DNA of 64,000 nucleotides from Burkholderiales bacterium (GCA_019634975.1 JAHCAI010000003.1:62001-126000); one strand, 5' to 3'; shown: positions 1 through 8,562, counted from the first letter of the stretch. Notes: generated from the sequence alone by a model not told the origin. Numbers and translations: made by a program.

Positions 1-1165
1 GCGTTACTACCTGCTGCAGGACAATTCCGGCGCGCGCGTTGCCGGCAACCTGCCGCCGATGAAGCCCGTGGAGGGCAGGGTTGCACTTCCGGTATCGGCC
101 CTGGTGGCTGATCCGGCGGTGCCCGGCGAGGATTTGTCCGGGGTGTATCCCGTTTTTGCGCGCGGCACCCTGCTCGATGGCGGCGAGTTCCTCCTGGTCG
201 GGGAGAGCAGTTACCGGGGCATGAGAGCGCGCGAGGCCATCATTCTTGCGTTCGGTTGGGGCTTTGCGATCACCGTATTGCTGGCAGCGCTTGGCGGCGC
301 CGCTCTGGGCGCGGGCTTCCTCAGGCGCATCGACGAGGTCAATCGCACGGCACGCTCGATCATGGACGGCAACCTGTCGATGCGGGTGCCGGCGCGCGGC
401 GGCGGAGACGAGATGGACCAGCTGGCGCTCAACTTCAATGCGATGCTTGACCGCATCGAGGCCCTCATGAGCAACATCCGGCAGGTGTCCGACGACATTG
501 CGCACGATCTGCGCACCCCTTTGAGCCGGCTGCGACAGCGCCTCGAGGCAGCGCGCGAAAAGGCGGGCGGCGAAGGCGGTGCCGCCATCGAGCAGGCGAT
601 CGGCGATCTCGATGCTATCCTTGAGACGTTTTCGGCCCTGTTGCGCATCGGGCAGATCGAGGCAGGCGCCAGGCGTGCTGCCTTTGCTGAAGTCGATCTG
701 TGCCGGATTGTAGGCACGGTCGTCGAAGCTTATGCGCCGGTCGCGGAGGACCGCGGCCAGCGGCTTCAGACCGATATCGGTGATTGTCCCGGGGTTCCGG
801 GTGATCGCGAACTGCTGACCCAGATGGCGGCCAATCTGGTCGAGAATGCCATCAGCCACTGTCCGTCGGGCGTCGTGATCACGGCACAGCTGAAGTCCGT
901 ATCCGGCCAGTGCGTGCTCAGCGTGGCCGACACCGGTCCCGGAATTCCCGCGGCGGAGCGGGGCAAGGTGCTGCACCGGTTTTACCGGCTCGAACGCAGC
1001 CGTACCACTCAGGGCAGCGGCCTCGGGCTGGCACTGGTCAAGGCTGTTGCAGATCTGCATGGCGCTGTGCTCACGCTGGAAGACAATGATCCCGGTCTGC
1101 GCGTATCGGTCCGTTTCCGCGAGTCGCCCGTCCGCATTGGCGAAGCCGGCGCGCGTACGCAGTGA
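1..1165 (+). CDS. Sensor histidine kinase, 5' end cut by window
   Basis: Membrane sensor kinase of a two-component system; its response regulator should lie just upstream, outside the window. The frame is open from base 2, so the N-terminus and probably the first membrane helix are missing. Counting from the first ATG (59), a membrane segment spans about residues 62-86. A HAMP linker follows to about residue 138, then the H-box AHDLRTPLSR (phosphoacceptor His codon 503-505), N-box LVENAISHC, G1 DTGPGIP, HRFYRLE and G2 GSGLGLALV. All catalytic boxes look intact. The next gene encodes a small secreted protein preceded by response-regulator-like boxes, so it is a plausible target. Confidence 0.9.
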   Translation, partial: RYYLLQDNSGARVAGNLPPMKPVEGRVALPVSALVADPAVPGEDLSGVYPVFARGTLLDGGEFLLVGESSYRGMRAREAIILAFGWGFAITVLLAALGGAALGAGFLRRIDEVNRTARSIMDGNLSMRVPARGGGDEMDQLALNFNAMLDRIEALMSNIRQVSDDIAHDLRTPLSRLRQRLEAAREKAGGEGGAAIEQAIGDLDAILETFSALLRIGQIEAGARRAAFAEVDLCRIVGTVVEAYAPVAEDRGQRLQTDIGDCPGVPGDRELLTQMAANLVENAISHCPSGVVITAQLKSVSGQCVLSVADTGPGIPAAERGKVLHRFYRLERSRTTQGSGLGLALVKAVADLHGAVLTLEDNDPGLRVSVRFRESPVRIGEAGARTQ

Positions 1166-1178
1166 CGGAGCGTAGTCC

Positions 1179-1260
1179 GCAAGTTTCGCGCAAGTTTCGG
1201 GCGCCGCTGCGGGGCGTTGCCGCCATTCGCGTTTACCCGTGCTTTACCCACGGATTACAT
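1179..1260 (+). promoter_or_regulatory. Tandem 11-bp-period boxes upstream of the secreted repeat protein
   Basis: GCAAGTTTCG occurs at 1179-1188 and again at 1190-1199, an 11-bp step. TTTACCC occurs at 1232-1238 and 1243-1249, and a related ATTACAT at 1254-1260, again at 11-bp steps. OmpR/PhoB-family response regulators bind head-to-tail half-sites with this spacing, so binding by the partner of the adjacent kinase is a reasonable inference. No clear -35/-10 pair was identified. Confidence 0.5.
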
Positions 1261-1356
1261 GTTCGTAAACAAGCGATTTTTCCGGAAATGCGATTTATCG
1301 TGCGTTCGTCAACACTAGGTTGGCGAACCCCATCCCCCGATATCCAGGAGAATCGC

Positions 1357-1608
1357 ATGAATCGCAAAATTGTTTTGGTACTGTCCCTTGCCGGTGCGCT
1401 GGTGCTGCCGCAAGCCGCTGTCTTTGCCGATGATGGCAAACAGGAGGCACCGAAGCCGGAGCTGACTTCCCAGAGCGATGAGAAGCCGACGCAGCCTGCG
1501 CCGGAGCTGGTTGCGGAAGGTGATGGCAAGCCCACCCAGCCGGCACCGGAGCTGATCGCCGAGGGCGACGGTAAGCCGCAACAGCCGGCTCCCGAACTGA
1601 GCGCCTGA
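1357..1608 (+). CDS. Small secreted protein with Pro/Glu-rich 15-residue repeats
   Basis: An 83-residue exported protein of unknown function. The ATG at 1357 has the ribosome-binding sequence CAGGAG six bases upstream. Residues 1-22 form a classical signal peptide ending VFADD. The mature part carries three near-identical 15-residue units with the core DGKPTQPAPEL, encoded by 45-bp direct repeats from 1477 to the stop. There are no cysteines and no predicted fold, so the chain is probably extended and acidic. It follows the sensor kinase and is closed by a strong terminator, so it forms its own transcription unit. I recognise no family. Confidence 0.75.
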   Translation: MNRKIVLVLSLAGALVLPQAAVFADDGKQEAPKPELTSQSDEKPTQPAPELVAEGDGKPTQPAPELIAEGDGKPQQPAPELSA

Positions 1609-1672
1609 CTGGCCTGGCCGCGCGCATTCCCCGGTGCGCGGGCCGGTGCGGAATCACCGGTGATTCCGCTGC

Positions 1673-1706
1673 AACCACCGGCATCTGTTTGCCGGTGGTT
1701 TTTTAT
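1673..1706 (+). terminator. Rho-independent terminator
   Basis: AACCACCGGC (1673-1682) and GCCGGTGGTT (1691-1700) pair perfectly around an 8-base loop, followed by a T-rich tail. It lies 65 bases after the secreted repeat protein. A second palindrome, GAATCACCGGTGATTC, sits just before it at 1651-1666. Confidence 0.85.
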
Positions 1707-1897
1707 TGACGTTTACGGGCTCTTCCTGCCTGCGTTTGCGCTGCCGCGTTCGGCAGGCGCATGCACTCCACCCTGAGCAATGCCGGAGCGTGAAGCAGCG
1801 GGCAAGGTGAGTGCACCTTGTCTGATCCTTATATACTGATGCTCCGGATGCAAAAGGAGCGGCCAGTGTTTCTGTTTGTCCTGCACGGTGGCGAATC

Positions 1898-2992
1898 ATG
1901 AATCTCATGATGTTCCTTGCCGGCCTCGCAATACTCGTGCTCGGCGCCAATCTGCTGGTGCGCGGCGCCTCGAAATTCGCGCTGTCCTTCGGCATTTCGC
2001 CGCTGGTGGTGGGGTTGACGGTGGTGGCGATGGGCACCAGCGCGCCGGAGGTGGCCGTGTCTGTGGGGGCAGCGCTCGACGGCCGCACCGACATCGCGGT
2101 CGGCAATGTGGTGGGCAGCAATGTGCTGAACGTGCTGTTCATCCTCGGTTTGAGTGCGCTGATCGCGCCGCTGGTGGTGAATGCGCAGGTCATCCGGCAG
2201 GAGGTGCCGATCGTGATCGGCGCCAGCGTGCTGCTGCTGGTGCTGGGCATGGACGGCCTGCTGTCCTTCCGCGACGGCGCGCTGCTGTTTGTGCTGCTGC
2301 TGGCCTACACGGTGTTCGTCGTGCGCCAGTCGCTGCGGGAGACGCAATCCGCGGACTGCTACGACTGCGAGGTCAGGCCGGCGGAACCCGGCGCCTGGGA
2401 TGCGAAATGGCCGGCGCAGCTCGGGCTGATCGGGGCGGGGCTGGCCTGCCTGGTTTTCGGCGCGGACTGGCTGGTGACCGCTTCGGTCGCCTTTGCCCGC
2501 GCACTGGGCGTGAGCGATGTGGTGATCGGGCTGACCATCGTCGCGGCGGGCACCTCGATGCCGGAAATCGCGACCTCGGTCACCGCGGCGCTGAAGGGCG
2601 AACGCGACATAGCGGTGGGCAATGTGGTCGGCAGCAACATTTTCAACATCCTCGGCTGCCTCGGGCTGTCGGCCCTGGTGGCGGGTGATGCCGGACTGGT
2701 GGTGGCGCCGTCGCTGCTGGCCTTCGACCTGTGGGTGATGATCGCGGTGGCCGTTGCCTGCCTGCCGATTTTCCTGACCGGGCGCGAGATCGCGCGCTGG
2801 GAGGGCGGGGTGTTCGTGGCGTATTACGCGTCCTATGTCGCCTACCTGATCCTCGCCGCGCAGGACCATGACGCGCTGGAGGAGTTTTCCGGCGTGATGA
2901 TGGGCTTCGTGCTGCCGCTGACGGTGGTCACGCTGGTGGTGGTGCTGCTGCGCCGGCCGCCGAAACCGGAAACCCGCGCGGCTGGCGACTGA
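1898..2992 (+). CDS. Calcium/sodium antiporter (CaCA family, YrbG-like)
   Basis: A 364-residue inner-membrane cation exchanger. It has the two inverted Na_Ca_ex halves typical of the CaCA superfamily. The first carries [10 protein letters not shown] and [14 protein letters not shown] near residues 47-88. The second carries [10 protein letters not shown] and [14 protein letters not shown] near residues 226-262. These alpha repeats hold the acidic ion-binding residues. About ten membrane helices are visible. Length matches bacterial YrbG-type exchangers. The next gene starts six bases after its stop, suggesting co-transcription with a small membrane protein. The transported ion cannot be settled from sequence. 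Confidence 0.9.
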   Translation: MNLMMFLAGLAILVLGANLLVRGASKFALSFGISPLVVGLTVVAMGTSAPEVAVSVGAALDGRTDIAVGNVVGSNVLNVLFILGLSALIAPLVVNAQVIRQEVPIVIGASVLLLVLGMDGLLSFRDGALLFVLLLAYTVFVVRQSLRETQSADCYDCEVRPAEPGAWDAKWPAQLGLIGAGLACLVFGADWLVTASVAFARALGVSDVVIGLTIVAAGTSMPEIATSVTAALKGERDIAVGNVVGSNIFNILGCLGLSALVAGDAGLVVAPSLLAFDLWVMIAVAVACLPIFLTGREIARWEGGVFVAYYASYVAYLILAAQDHDALEEFSGVMMGFVLPLTVVTLVVVLLRRPPKPETRAAGD

Positions 2993-2998
2993 GGGAGC

Positions 2999-3400
2999 AT
3001 GGACGCCGAGCTCGCGCTGCGGATACTGTCGCTGTGCGTGCTGCTGGCAGCCGCGGAAACGCTGCACGGCATTGTCCGAGCGGCGGTGCTGGTGCCGCGC
3101 ATCGGGAAGAAGCCGGCGCTGAAGGTCGCCATTGTCAGTGGTTCGCTGCTGGCCTTTGCGCTCTGCTGGTGGCGGGTGCCGCCGATGGGCGTCACGGCCA
3201 CGCTGCCGCTGTTCGGGATCGGCTTCGTGCTGGCGCTGTTCATGGCCGCCTTCGACATCCTGCTCGGGCGCTGGCTGCTGAAGCGGCCCTGGTCGCGGGC
3301 CTTCGAGGATTTCAATCCGGCGACAGGCAACTACCTGGTGTTCGGGATTTTGCTGCTAGTGTTTTTTCCCTGGATTGCCGTACGGTTGCACGCCGCATGA
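2999..3400 (+). CDS. Small integral membrane protein, unknown function
   Basis: A 133-residue protein with about four hydrophobic segments, at roughly residues 5-27, 43-60, 66-90 and 110-130. A short basic loop (KRPWSR) precedes the last helix. No domain is recognised. It starts six bases after the antiporter stop, so translational coupling is likely. A short extra-cytoplasmic or cytoplasmic stretch with FNPATGNYLVF may be a family signature, but I cannot name the family. Confidence 0.75.
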   Translation: MDAELALRILSLCVLLAAAETLHGIVRAAVLVPRIGKKPALKVAIVSGSLLAFALCWWRVPPMGVTATLPLFGIGFVLALFMAAFDILLGRWLLKRPWSRAFEDFNPATGNYLVFGILLLVFFPWIAVRLHAA

Positions 3401-3425
3401 TCCCCGCGACCTCGCCCGCCCCGCA

Positions 3426-3669
3426 ATGACCCGCAGAAAAAAAATCCGAAACCCATATCCATTACCACGAGGACGGATCGGTCTGGGCCCGGGGGCCGAT
3501 GATTGACGGAGTTCCCGCCGGGTACTGGGAGTGGTTCCGCAGGGATGGCTCGCGGATGCGCTCCGGCCATTTCGAGGGCGGGGTGCCGGTCGGGACGTGG
3601 ACGACCTACGACCAGTCCGGAAGCCCGTACAAAGTGACGGAAAGAAAGGGCGGCACCGGCCGTCGTTGA
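3426..3669 (+). pseudogene. MORN/YwqK-like small protein, frame broken at an A8 run
   Basis: The ATG at 3426 begins a frame that stops early. The +1-offset frame from 3448 reads an intact MORN-like protein: ETHIHYHEDGSVWARGP, then a GYWEWFRRDGSRMRSGHFEGG unit and a VGTWTTYDQSG unit, ending at the TGA at 3667. Removing one A from the eight-A run at 3437-3444 joins the ATG to this frame and gives about 80 residues. The paired G-x-W-x-x-Y/F-x-x-x-G units are typical of antitoxin-like MORN proteins. This could be a real frameshift, a sequencing error, or slippage-dependent expression. An internal ATG near 3499 could give a shorter product. Confidence 0.65.
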
Positions 3670-3677
3670 TCGCACTC

Positions 3678-3992
3678 ATGCCGAAATATCCGTCTACGCC
3701 CGCTGCAAGGGCGCTGTTCGTCCTCGGGTTGTCGGCACTGCTGTTGGCGCTGTGGCTGCAGCTGCCGATGTGGCAGGCGGTGTTCGGCTTCCGTCCGGTC
3801 GCTCCCGGCGGCGGGGAATACATGATCGCGCTTTTTTTCGGCCTGCCCGGCCTGTTGCTGTCGATGCTGCTGCTCGGCATCGCCACGGCGCGGGCGGCCT
3901 GGCGTTCGAAGGCTGCGGCGATTGCCCTGATCCTGGCTTTTGGTGTCCTGCTGGGCTGGCTGGCGCTGTTCCTGCGCAGTCTCTTCGTCTGA
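3678..3992 (+). CDS. Small membrane protein, unknown function
   Basis: A 104-residue protein with three hydrophobic stretches, around residues 9-30, 48-70 and 78-102. The ATG at 3678 follows the broken MORN gene by eight bases. The same frame is open further upstream, but that part overlaps the MORN coding region and is Arg-rich, so it is probably not translated. No family is recognised. Confidence 0.6.
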   Translation: MPKYPSTPAARALFVLGLSALLLALWLQLPMWQAVFGFRPVAPGGGEYMIALFFGLPGLLLSMLLLGIATARAAWRSKAAAIALILAFGVLLGWLALFLRSLFV

Positions 3993-4008
3993 AGCGATTG
4001 CCCGCGGG

Positions 4009-4650
4009 CTATTTCCCCTCGAAGCGGTCAAAGCCGTAGAGCAGCGCGACCACTGCGGCGGATACCGGTGGTCCCGCGAAGGGGTGCAGCAGGCAGGCCA
4101 GCACCGGTGAGACGAGGATCAGGTGGCGCAGTGCCCAGCTATACATGACCCCGGCGCGGCGCGCGTAGGCGATGCCGGTGGGCAGCCAGCGCTGCCGCTC
4201 GGCCGAGCCCACGGGGATCGAGCTGATGAAGCTGACGTGGTTGTAATAGCGGATTGCCATCGCCGAGGCCACCAGCGAGGCGAAGAGCAGGGCCATCAGC
4301 ACCAGTTCGAGCGTCATGCGCGGCGTGAGCTGCGGGATGCCGACCACGGCTTTGCCGAAGGTTGCATTCAGCGACGGCGCAGCCAGCGTTACGGTGCCCA
4401 TCAGCCCGAGCACCGCGGTGGAAGCGAGCATCGTGGCCGACATCAGCGAGTTGCGCAGGGCCTGCACGGCGAGGATTTCCGAGCCCGGCTGGCGCGAGAC
4501 CGATTCGAACCATTGCTCGCGCAGCAGCGCGTGGGCGGTCCGGGAAATGGCGGCGGGGTTGCGGCGGCTCAAGAGGAACTGAGCCAGTTCGTAGATCAGC
4601 AGCATTGCCACCGTGGTCAGCACCGCGAGCCAGGTCGACAGGCTGTTCAA
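4009..4650 (-). CDS. DUF599 family membrane protein
   Basis: A 213-residue protein with four to five membrane helices (N-terminal helix near residues 5-28, others near 70-95, 110-130 and 175-205). The pattern fits the DUF599 family of bacterial membrane proteins: an early helix, a REQWFESV amphipathic stretch, then a [15 protein letters not shown] helix. Its function is unknown. It overlaps the start of the upstream YedE-like gene by four bases (ATGA), so it is the last gene of the bigR-led operon or is read through from it. Confidence 0.75.
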   Translation of the reverse strand: MNSLSTWLAVLTTVAMLLIYELAQFLLSRRNPAAISRTAHALLREQWFESVSRQPGSEILAVQALRNSLMSATMLASTAVLGLMGTVTLAAPSLNATFGKAVVGIPQLTPRMTLELVLMALLFASLVASAMAIRYYNHVSFISSIPVGSAERQRWLPTGIAYARRAGVMYSWALRHLILVSPVLACLLHPFAGPPVSAAVVALLYGFDRFEGK

Positions 4651-5102
4651 GTCCGGTTCCTCCGCGGCGCACGGGGTTTCGTTCCCGTGGCACCGGCATG
4701 TTCAAGGATTTCGAAAATGATCATGCCGGCGATCATGGCGGCAACAAACACCAGCGCTTTCATTTCAGCCATGCCCAGAGCGACCAGCGCGGGGCCGGGA
4801 CAGAAGCCGGCGATGCCCCAGCCGATGCCGAAGAGCAGGCTGCCAGCGACCAGCCGGCGGTCGATATCGCGTGCTGTCGGCAGGTGCATCGCGCCGCCGA
4901 GGAAGGACAGCGTGCGCCGGCGCGCCAGCAGGAAGGCGACGCTGCCGACGGCGATGGCGCCGGCCATCACGAAGGCCAGCGAGGGATCCCACTGCCCGGC
5001 AAGGTCGAGGAAGCCGAGCACCTTGGCGGGGTTGGCCATGCCTGAAAGGATCAGGCCGAAGCCGAAGATGAGGCCGGAGAGCAGTGCGGTGAGGAAGGTC
5101 AT
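4647..5102 (-). CDS. YeeE/YedE-type sulfur transport half-protein (DUF6691-like)
   Basis: A 151-residue membrane protein and the second half of a split YeeE/YedE transporter. It has four helices and the conserved [12 protein letters not shown] motif near residue 115, which carries the family cysteine. Members of this family move thiosulfate or other reduced sulfur across the inner membrane. It follows the other half after nine bases and ends with an Arg-rich cytoplasmic tail. The neighbouring BigR-type repressor and persulfide dioxygenase place it in sulfide/persulfide detoxification. Confidence 0.88.
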   Translation of the reverse strand: MTFLTALLSGLIFGFGLILSGMANPAKVLGFLDLAGQWDPSLAFVMAGAIAVGSVAFLLARRRTLSFLGGAMHLPTARDIDRRLVAGSLLFGIGWGIAGFCPGPALVALGMAEMKALVFVAAMIAGMIIFEILEHAGATGTKPRAPRRNRT

Positions 5103-5111
5103 CGCGTCTCC

Positions 5112-5546
5112 TCAGGCGGCAATCAGGTGGCGCAGCACGTACACCGTTGCGAATCCGGCCCCCATGAAGGCTGCAGTGGCCACCGCGGAGCGGGGCGACA
5201 GCCGGGACAGACCGCAGACGCCGTGGCCGCTGGTGCAGCCCGCCCCGTAGCGCGAGCCGATGCCGACCAGCAGGCCGGCGGCGACCAGCGCGCCGTAGCC
5301 GGCGTCGATCTGCGGTGAGGGCAGGGTGAAGGGCAGTCCATACAGCAGCGGTGCCCCCAGCAGTCCGAGCACGAAGGCGACCCGCCACTGGCTGTCGCCC
5401 GGAGGCGGGCGCAGGAGGCCGCCGAGGATGCCGCTGATGCCGGCGATGCGGCCGTTGAACAGCACGAATATCGCTGCTGCGAGGCCGATCAGGATGCCGC
5501 CGGCCAGCGCGGACCAGGGCGTGAAGGCGTTCCAGTCGATGGTCAT
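5112..5546 (-). CDS. YeeE/YedE-type sulfur transport half-protein
   Basis: A 144-residue membrane protein and the first half of the split transporter. The diagnostic [15 protein letters not shown] motif near residues 102-118 contains the two cysteines thought to handle the sulfur substrate. Four hydrophobic helices are visible. Its start overlaps the stop of the BigR-type gene by four bases, which indicates a single mRNA from the promoter at about 5930. Paired short YeeE/YedE proteins next to BigR are a known arrangement in sulfide-stress operons. Confidence 0.9.
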   Translation of the reverse strand: MTIDWNAFTPWSALAGGILIGLAAAIFVLFNGRIAGISGILGGLLRPPPGDSQWRVAFVLGLLGAPLLYGLPFTLPSPQIDAGYGALVAAGLLVGIGSRYGAGCTSGHGVCGLSRLSPRSAVATAAFMGAGFATVYVLRHLIAA

Positions 5547-5890
5547 TTTGACTTGCTCTGCTTGGGTGGACAGTAAATCCGGTACAGCGTTTCCAGGATT
5601 TCCAGCATTCGCGGGTCACGGATGCTGTAGTAGATGTTTTTCCCGTCGCGCTCGGTGTCGACCACGCCGTCCCGGCGCAGCACGCCGAGCTGTTGCGACA
5701 GTGTCGGCTGGTGGATGTCGAGTTCTTCCTCGAGTTCGCTGACGCAGCTGCGGCCCTTGGCGATCTGGCACAGCAGCAGCAGGCGCTCGCGGTTGGCGAG
5801 CAGCTTCAGCGCGGCCACCGCCTGGGTCGCCGCGCCGCGCAGGGCTTCGGGTTCGATGATTGCGTGGCCGTTCTTCATGGGCATATCCAA
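5543..5890 (-). CDS. bigR: BigR/SqrR-type ArsR-family persulfide-sensing repressor
   Basis: A 115-residue winged-helix repressor. The recognition helix region reads [16 protein letters not shown] and the wing GKNIYYSI. Cys41 (LLLLCQ) and Cys107 (IYCPP) sit where BigR and SqrR have the two cysteines that form a polysulfide bridge when reactive sulfur builds up, releasing DNA. Cys49 is extra. This repressor family controls persulfide dioxygenase and sulfur transport genes, exactly the genes on both sides here. Translation may start at Met1 (5890) or Met5. Confidence 0.88.
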   Translation of the reverse strand: MDMPMKNGHAIIEPEALRGAATQAVAALKLLANRERLLLLCQIAKGRSCVSELEEELDIHQPTLSQQLGVLRRDGVVDTERDGKNIYYSIRDPRMLEILETLYRIYCPPKQSKSK

Positions 5891-5897
5891 ATATCAG

Positions 5898-5934
5898 TTG
5901 ACAATAATATATCATCAAATATAATATTTGAAAA
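5898..5934. promoter_or_regulatory. Divergent promoters with overlapping BigR-type operator
   Basis: For the dioxygenase, TTGACA (5898-5903), a 16-base spacer and TATAAT (5920-5925) form an essentially consensus sigma-70 promoter. On the other strand, TTTTCA (5934-5929) and TATATT (5911-5906), 17 bases apart, can serve the repressor operon. A perfect palindrome, TCAAATAT-A-ATATTTGA (5915-5931), covers the -10 of the first and the spacer and -35 of the second. It is the obvious operator, so a bound repressor would block both directions. Confidence 0.8.
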
Positions 5935-5962
5935 CATATTGATTTCCAGGAGCCAAACCGCC

Positions 5963-6823
5963 ATGACCGCGCAAATCCAGGCCTTTTTCGACCCGAAGAC
6001 TTTCACCGTGACCTATGTGGTCGCCGACCCGGCGACCCGCCGCGCCGCCGTTATCGACCCGGTGCTGGATTACGACTTCAAGTCGGGCCGCACCTCGACC
6101 GCGTCGGCCGACCGGGTGGTGGCCTGGGTGCGCGAGCAGGGCCTGCAGCTCGACTGGATACTCGAGACCCATGCCCATGCCGATCATCTGTCGGCGGCTC
6201 GCCACATCCAGCAGCAGCTGGGCGGGCGCATCGCCATCGGCGAGCACATCCGCGAGGTGCAGGCGACCTTCAAGAAGCTCTTCAACCTGGAGCGCGGCTT
6301 CCTGCCCGATGGCAGCCAGTTCGAGCACCTGTTCCGTGACGGCGAGGTGTTCCACATCGGGGAACTCGAGGCCAGGGCGCTGCATGTGCCGGGCCACACG
6401 CCGGCCGACATGGCCTACCTCGTCGGCGACGCGGTGTTCGTCGGCGACACCATGTTCATGCCCGATGTGGGCACCGCGCGCGCCGATTTCCCGGGGGGCG
6501 ACGCACGCCAACTCTACCGCTCGATGCGGCGCCTGCTGGCACTGCCGCCGCAGACCGCGATCTATGTCTGCCACGATTATCCACCGGCCTCGCGCGAACC
6601 GCAGTGGAGGACGACTGTTGCCGAACAGCGCGCGTCGAACATCCACGTGCGCGACGGCGTCAGCGAGGACGAGTTCGTGAAGATGCGGCAGGCACGTGAT
6701 GCGACGCTGGAGATGCCGACGCTGATCCTGCCGTCGATCCAGGTCAATGTGCGCGGCGGGCGCCTGCCTCCGCCGGACGACAACGGCATTGCCTACCTGC
6801 GCATTCCGCTGAATGCGCTGTGA
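5963..6823 (+). CDS. Persulfide dioxygenase, MBL fold (Blh/ETHE1-like)
   Basis: A 286-residue metallo-beta-lactamase-fold enzyme that oxidises glutathione persulfide to sulfite. The iron-binding motif THAHADH lies near residue 57. Further ligands sit in VPGHTPADM, GDTMFMPDVGTAR and YVCHDY. The DVGTARADFPGG stretch is typical of the persulfide dioxygenase branch rather than glyoxalase II. The ATG at 5963 is preceded by CAGGAG at 5947. The same frame is open upstream across the promoter, but that part cannot be coding. It is transcribed from the strong BigR-controlled promoter. Confidence 0.92.
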   Translation: MTAQIQAFFDPKTFTVTYVVADPATRRAAVIDPVLDYDFKSGRTSTASADRVVAWVREQGLQLDWILETHAHADHLSAARHIQQQLGGRIAIGEHIREVQATFKKLFNLERGFLPDGSQFEHLFRDGEVFHIGELEARALHVPGHTPADMAYLVGDAVFVGDTMFMPDVGTARADFPGGDARQLYRSMRRLLALPPQTAIYVCHDYPPASREPQWRTTVAEQRASNIHVRDGVSEDEFVKMRQARDATLEMPTLILPSIQVNVRGGRLPPPDDNGIAYLRIPLNAL

Positions 6824-6914
6824 GGAGCAAGGTTGGGCAAGGACGAACGCGGCCGCAGCACCGATGATCCCGCGGCCCCTGACAACATTTTCCTGATTGC
6901 GCGAGAGGTGAATC

Positions 6915-7343
6915 ATGTTGCGTTTTGACGTTCCGCAGGTCTGGTCCAACGTGACCCGTTGGGAGGCTTTCATCACGTCCGTCATCTGCGTGCTGGCGCT
7001 GGCGGTCTCGCCCTGGCTGATGCTGCTGCTTGTGGTGCAGGGCTTCGTCCGCGGCTTTTTCGGTCACCACCGCTGTCCGGCGCACCTGCTGTGGAAGAAG
7101 ATTGCCGACGCGAAGCAGTGGGGCGGCAAGAAGGAGAACGCCGGGGCGAAAATGTTTGCCAGCAAGGTGCTGTTCATCGTCAGCGCGATCGCGGTGATCC
7201 TGTTCCTGTCAGGCAGTGGGCTGTGGATGGTGCCGACGGTCGCGCTGATCGTGTTCTCGACCCTGGAATGGGCGCTGTCCTTCTGCGCGGCCTGCTGGGC
7301 CTACGGCTTCTGGTACCGGCATTTCCCGCCGAAAATGGGCTGA
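6915..7343 (+). CDS. DUF4395-type integral membrane protein
   Basis: A 142-residue membrane protein, 91 bases after the persulfide dioxygenase. Two pairs of helices flank a basic loop (KKIADAKQWGGKKENAGAK). The motif QGFVRGFFGHHRCPAHLLW and a late CAACWAYGF pair of cysteines agree with DUF4395 proteins, which often accompany sulfur-handling genes. Its position suggests co-expression with the dioxygenase. The function is not known; cysteine-based sulfur relay in the membrane is only a guess. Confidence 0.8.
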   Translation: MLRFDVPQVWSNVTRWEAFITSVICVLALAVSPWLMLLLVVQGFVRGFFGHHRCPAHLLWKKIADAKQWGGKKENAGAKMFASKVLFIVSAIAVILFLSGSGLWMVPTVALIVFSTLEWALSFCAACWAYGFWYRHFPPKMG

Positions 7344-7480
7344 CCGCCCGGTTTCCCGGCGCATGGCGACGGCCGCGGCGGCCGGATTGGTCCACATGCT
7401 GACAGCACGGGAGCGTCCGCTGCGCAGGCCACTTATAATCGGCGGCAGGGTATCCATGCTCCTGAGAAAAGGAATACGCC

Positions 7481-7705
7481 ATGCCGCAGATCGCCGCCTT
7501 TGAAGATGTCAAAGTACGCCGCAAGGAACGCCAGACACCCACCGGGACCGCATACTCCGGCACCATCAGCCGCGCCTTCGGCCGCGGTCGGGGACTGCGC
7601 CGCGCCACGCATCCGGCGCCGCCGGCCGCGATCCGCGCACTGGGCTGGGTGCTGCTGCTGGTGCCGCTGATCCTCATCATCCTGCAGCGCCTGCGCGCAG
7701 CGTGA
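7481..7705 (+). CDS. Small Arg-rich protein with one C-terminal membrane helix
   Basis: A 74-residue predicted protein with a basic N-terminal part and a single helix (LGWVLLLVPLILIIL) near residues 53-68. GAAAAGGA precedes the ATG at good spacing, and a TATAAT lies at 7434-7439 without a clear -35. Its stop is three bases before the DMT transporter start, so it is probably translated with that gene. No family is recognised, and a spurious call cannot be excluded. Confidence 0.5.
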   Translation: MPQIAAFEDVKVRRKERQTPTGTAYSGTISRAFGRGRGLRRATHPAPPAAIRALGWVLLLVPLILIILQRLRAA

Positions 7706-7708
7706 GCC

Positions 7709-8551
7709 ATGAGCCTTGACGTTCTGCTTGCGGTGCTGCTGGGCGCGCTGCTGCACGCGGCGTGGAACACGCTGATCCGCGGTGCCGCAAACCGCACGCT
7801 GGACACGGTGCTGGTCGTCGCCGGAGCCGGCGCAATCATGATCCTGCTGCTGCCCTTCCTGCCGCTGCCCGCCGCGGCAAGCTGGCCCTATGCGATCGCC
7901 TCGGGCCTGATCCACGTCGCTTACTTCCTGCTGGTCGCCGGCGCCTATCGCCATGGCGAGTTGAGTCATGTCTATCCGCTGATGCGCGGCACCGCACCGG
8001 CGCTGTCTGCGATTGCGGCTGCCCTGCTGCTCGCCGAAGTGCCGGCCCTGCAGGGCTGGCTCGGCGTGGCGCTGATCTGCGGCGGCGTGCTGCTGCTCGC
8101 CGGTGATGCCCGGCGCAAGGCGACGCTGCCGGGCAGCGCCACGCAGTTCGCCCTGGGCACCGCGGGCGTCGTGGTGATCTACACGCTGGTCGACGGCGTG
8201 GGCGCAAGGCTGTCGGGCAATGCCGCGGTCTATACCGGCTGGGTGTTCCTGCTGACCGCGCTGCCCCTGACAGCGATTTTCCTGCTGCGCGACCGCGCCG
8301 CCACACTCGGCTATGCACGGCAGCACTGGCGGCGCGGGCTGTTCGGCGGCGCCTGCACGCTGGCCTCCTACGCGCTGGCGCTGTGGGCGATGACCCAGGC
8401 GCCGATCGCGCTGGTCGCCGCGCTGCGCGAGACCTCGGTGGTTTTCGGCACGCTGCTCGCGGCCCTGCTGTTGAAGGAGCGCGTCAGCCGGACGCGTTAC
8501 ATCGCGATCGGCGTGGTGGTTGCCGGCGCGGTGGCGATCAAGCTCGCCTGA
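7709..8551 (+). CDS. EamA/DMT-family transporter
   Basis: A 280-residue inner-membrane carrier with ten helices in two EamA halves (about residues 3-135 and 145-278). The first half has the typical HAAWNTLIRG and SHVYPLMRGTAPAL stretches. The second ends with RETSVVFGTLLAALLLKERV, the usual DMT signature before the last helix. Such proteins export metabolites or amino acids, and the substrate is not predictable here. It starts three bases after the small basic membrane protein. A copy of the 24-bp AT-rich repeat lies just after its stop. Confidence 0.88.
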   Translation: MSLDVLLAVLLGALLHAAWNTLIRGAANRTLDTVLVVAGAGAIMILLLPFLPLPAAASWPYAIASGLIHVAYFLLVAGAYRHGELSHVYPLMRGTAPALSAIAAALLLAEVPALQGWLGVALICGGVLLLAGDARRKATLPGSATQFALGTAGVVVIYTLVDGVGARLSGNAAVYTGWVFLLTALPLTAIFLLRDRAATLGYARQHWRRGLFGGACTLASYALALWAMTQAPIALVAALRETSVVFGTLLAALLLKERVSRTRYIAIGVVVAGAVAIKLA

Positions 8552-8562
8552 GCGGTTATTTT

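Noticed and set aside
1829..3067. Minus-strand open frame of 412 codons opposite the CaCA antiporter
   Set aside because: Extremely Gln/His/Arg-rich; the opposite strand has the clear antiporter repeats.
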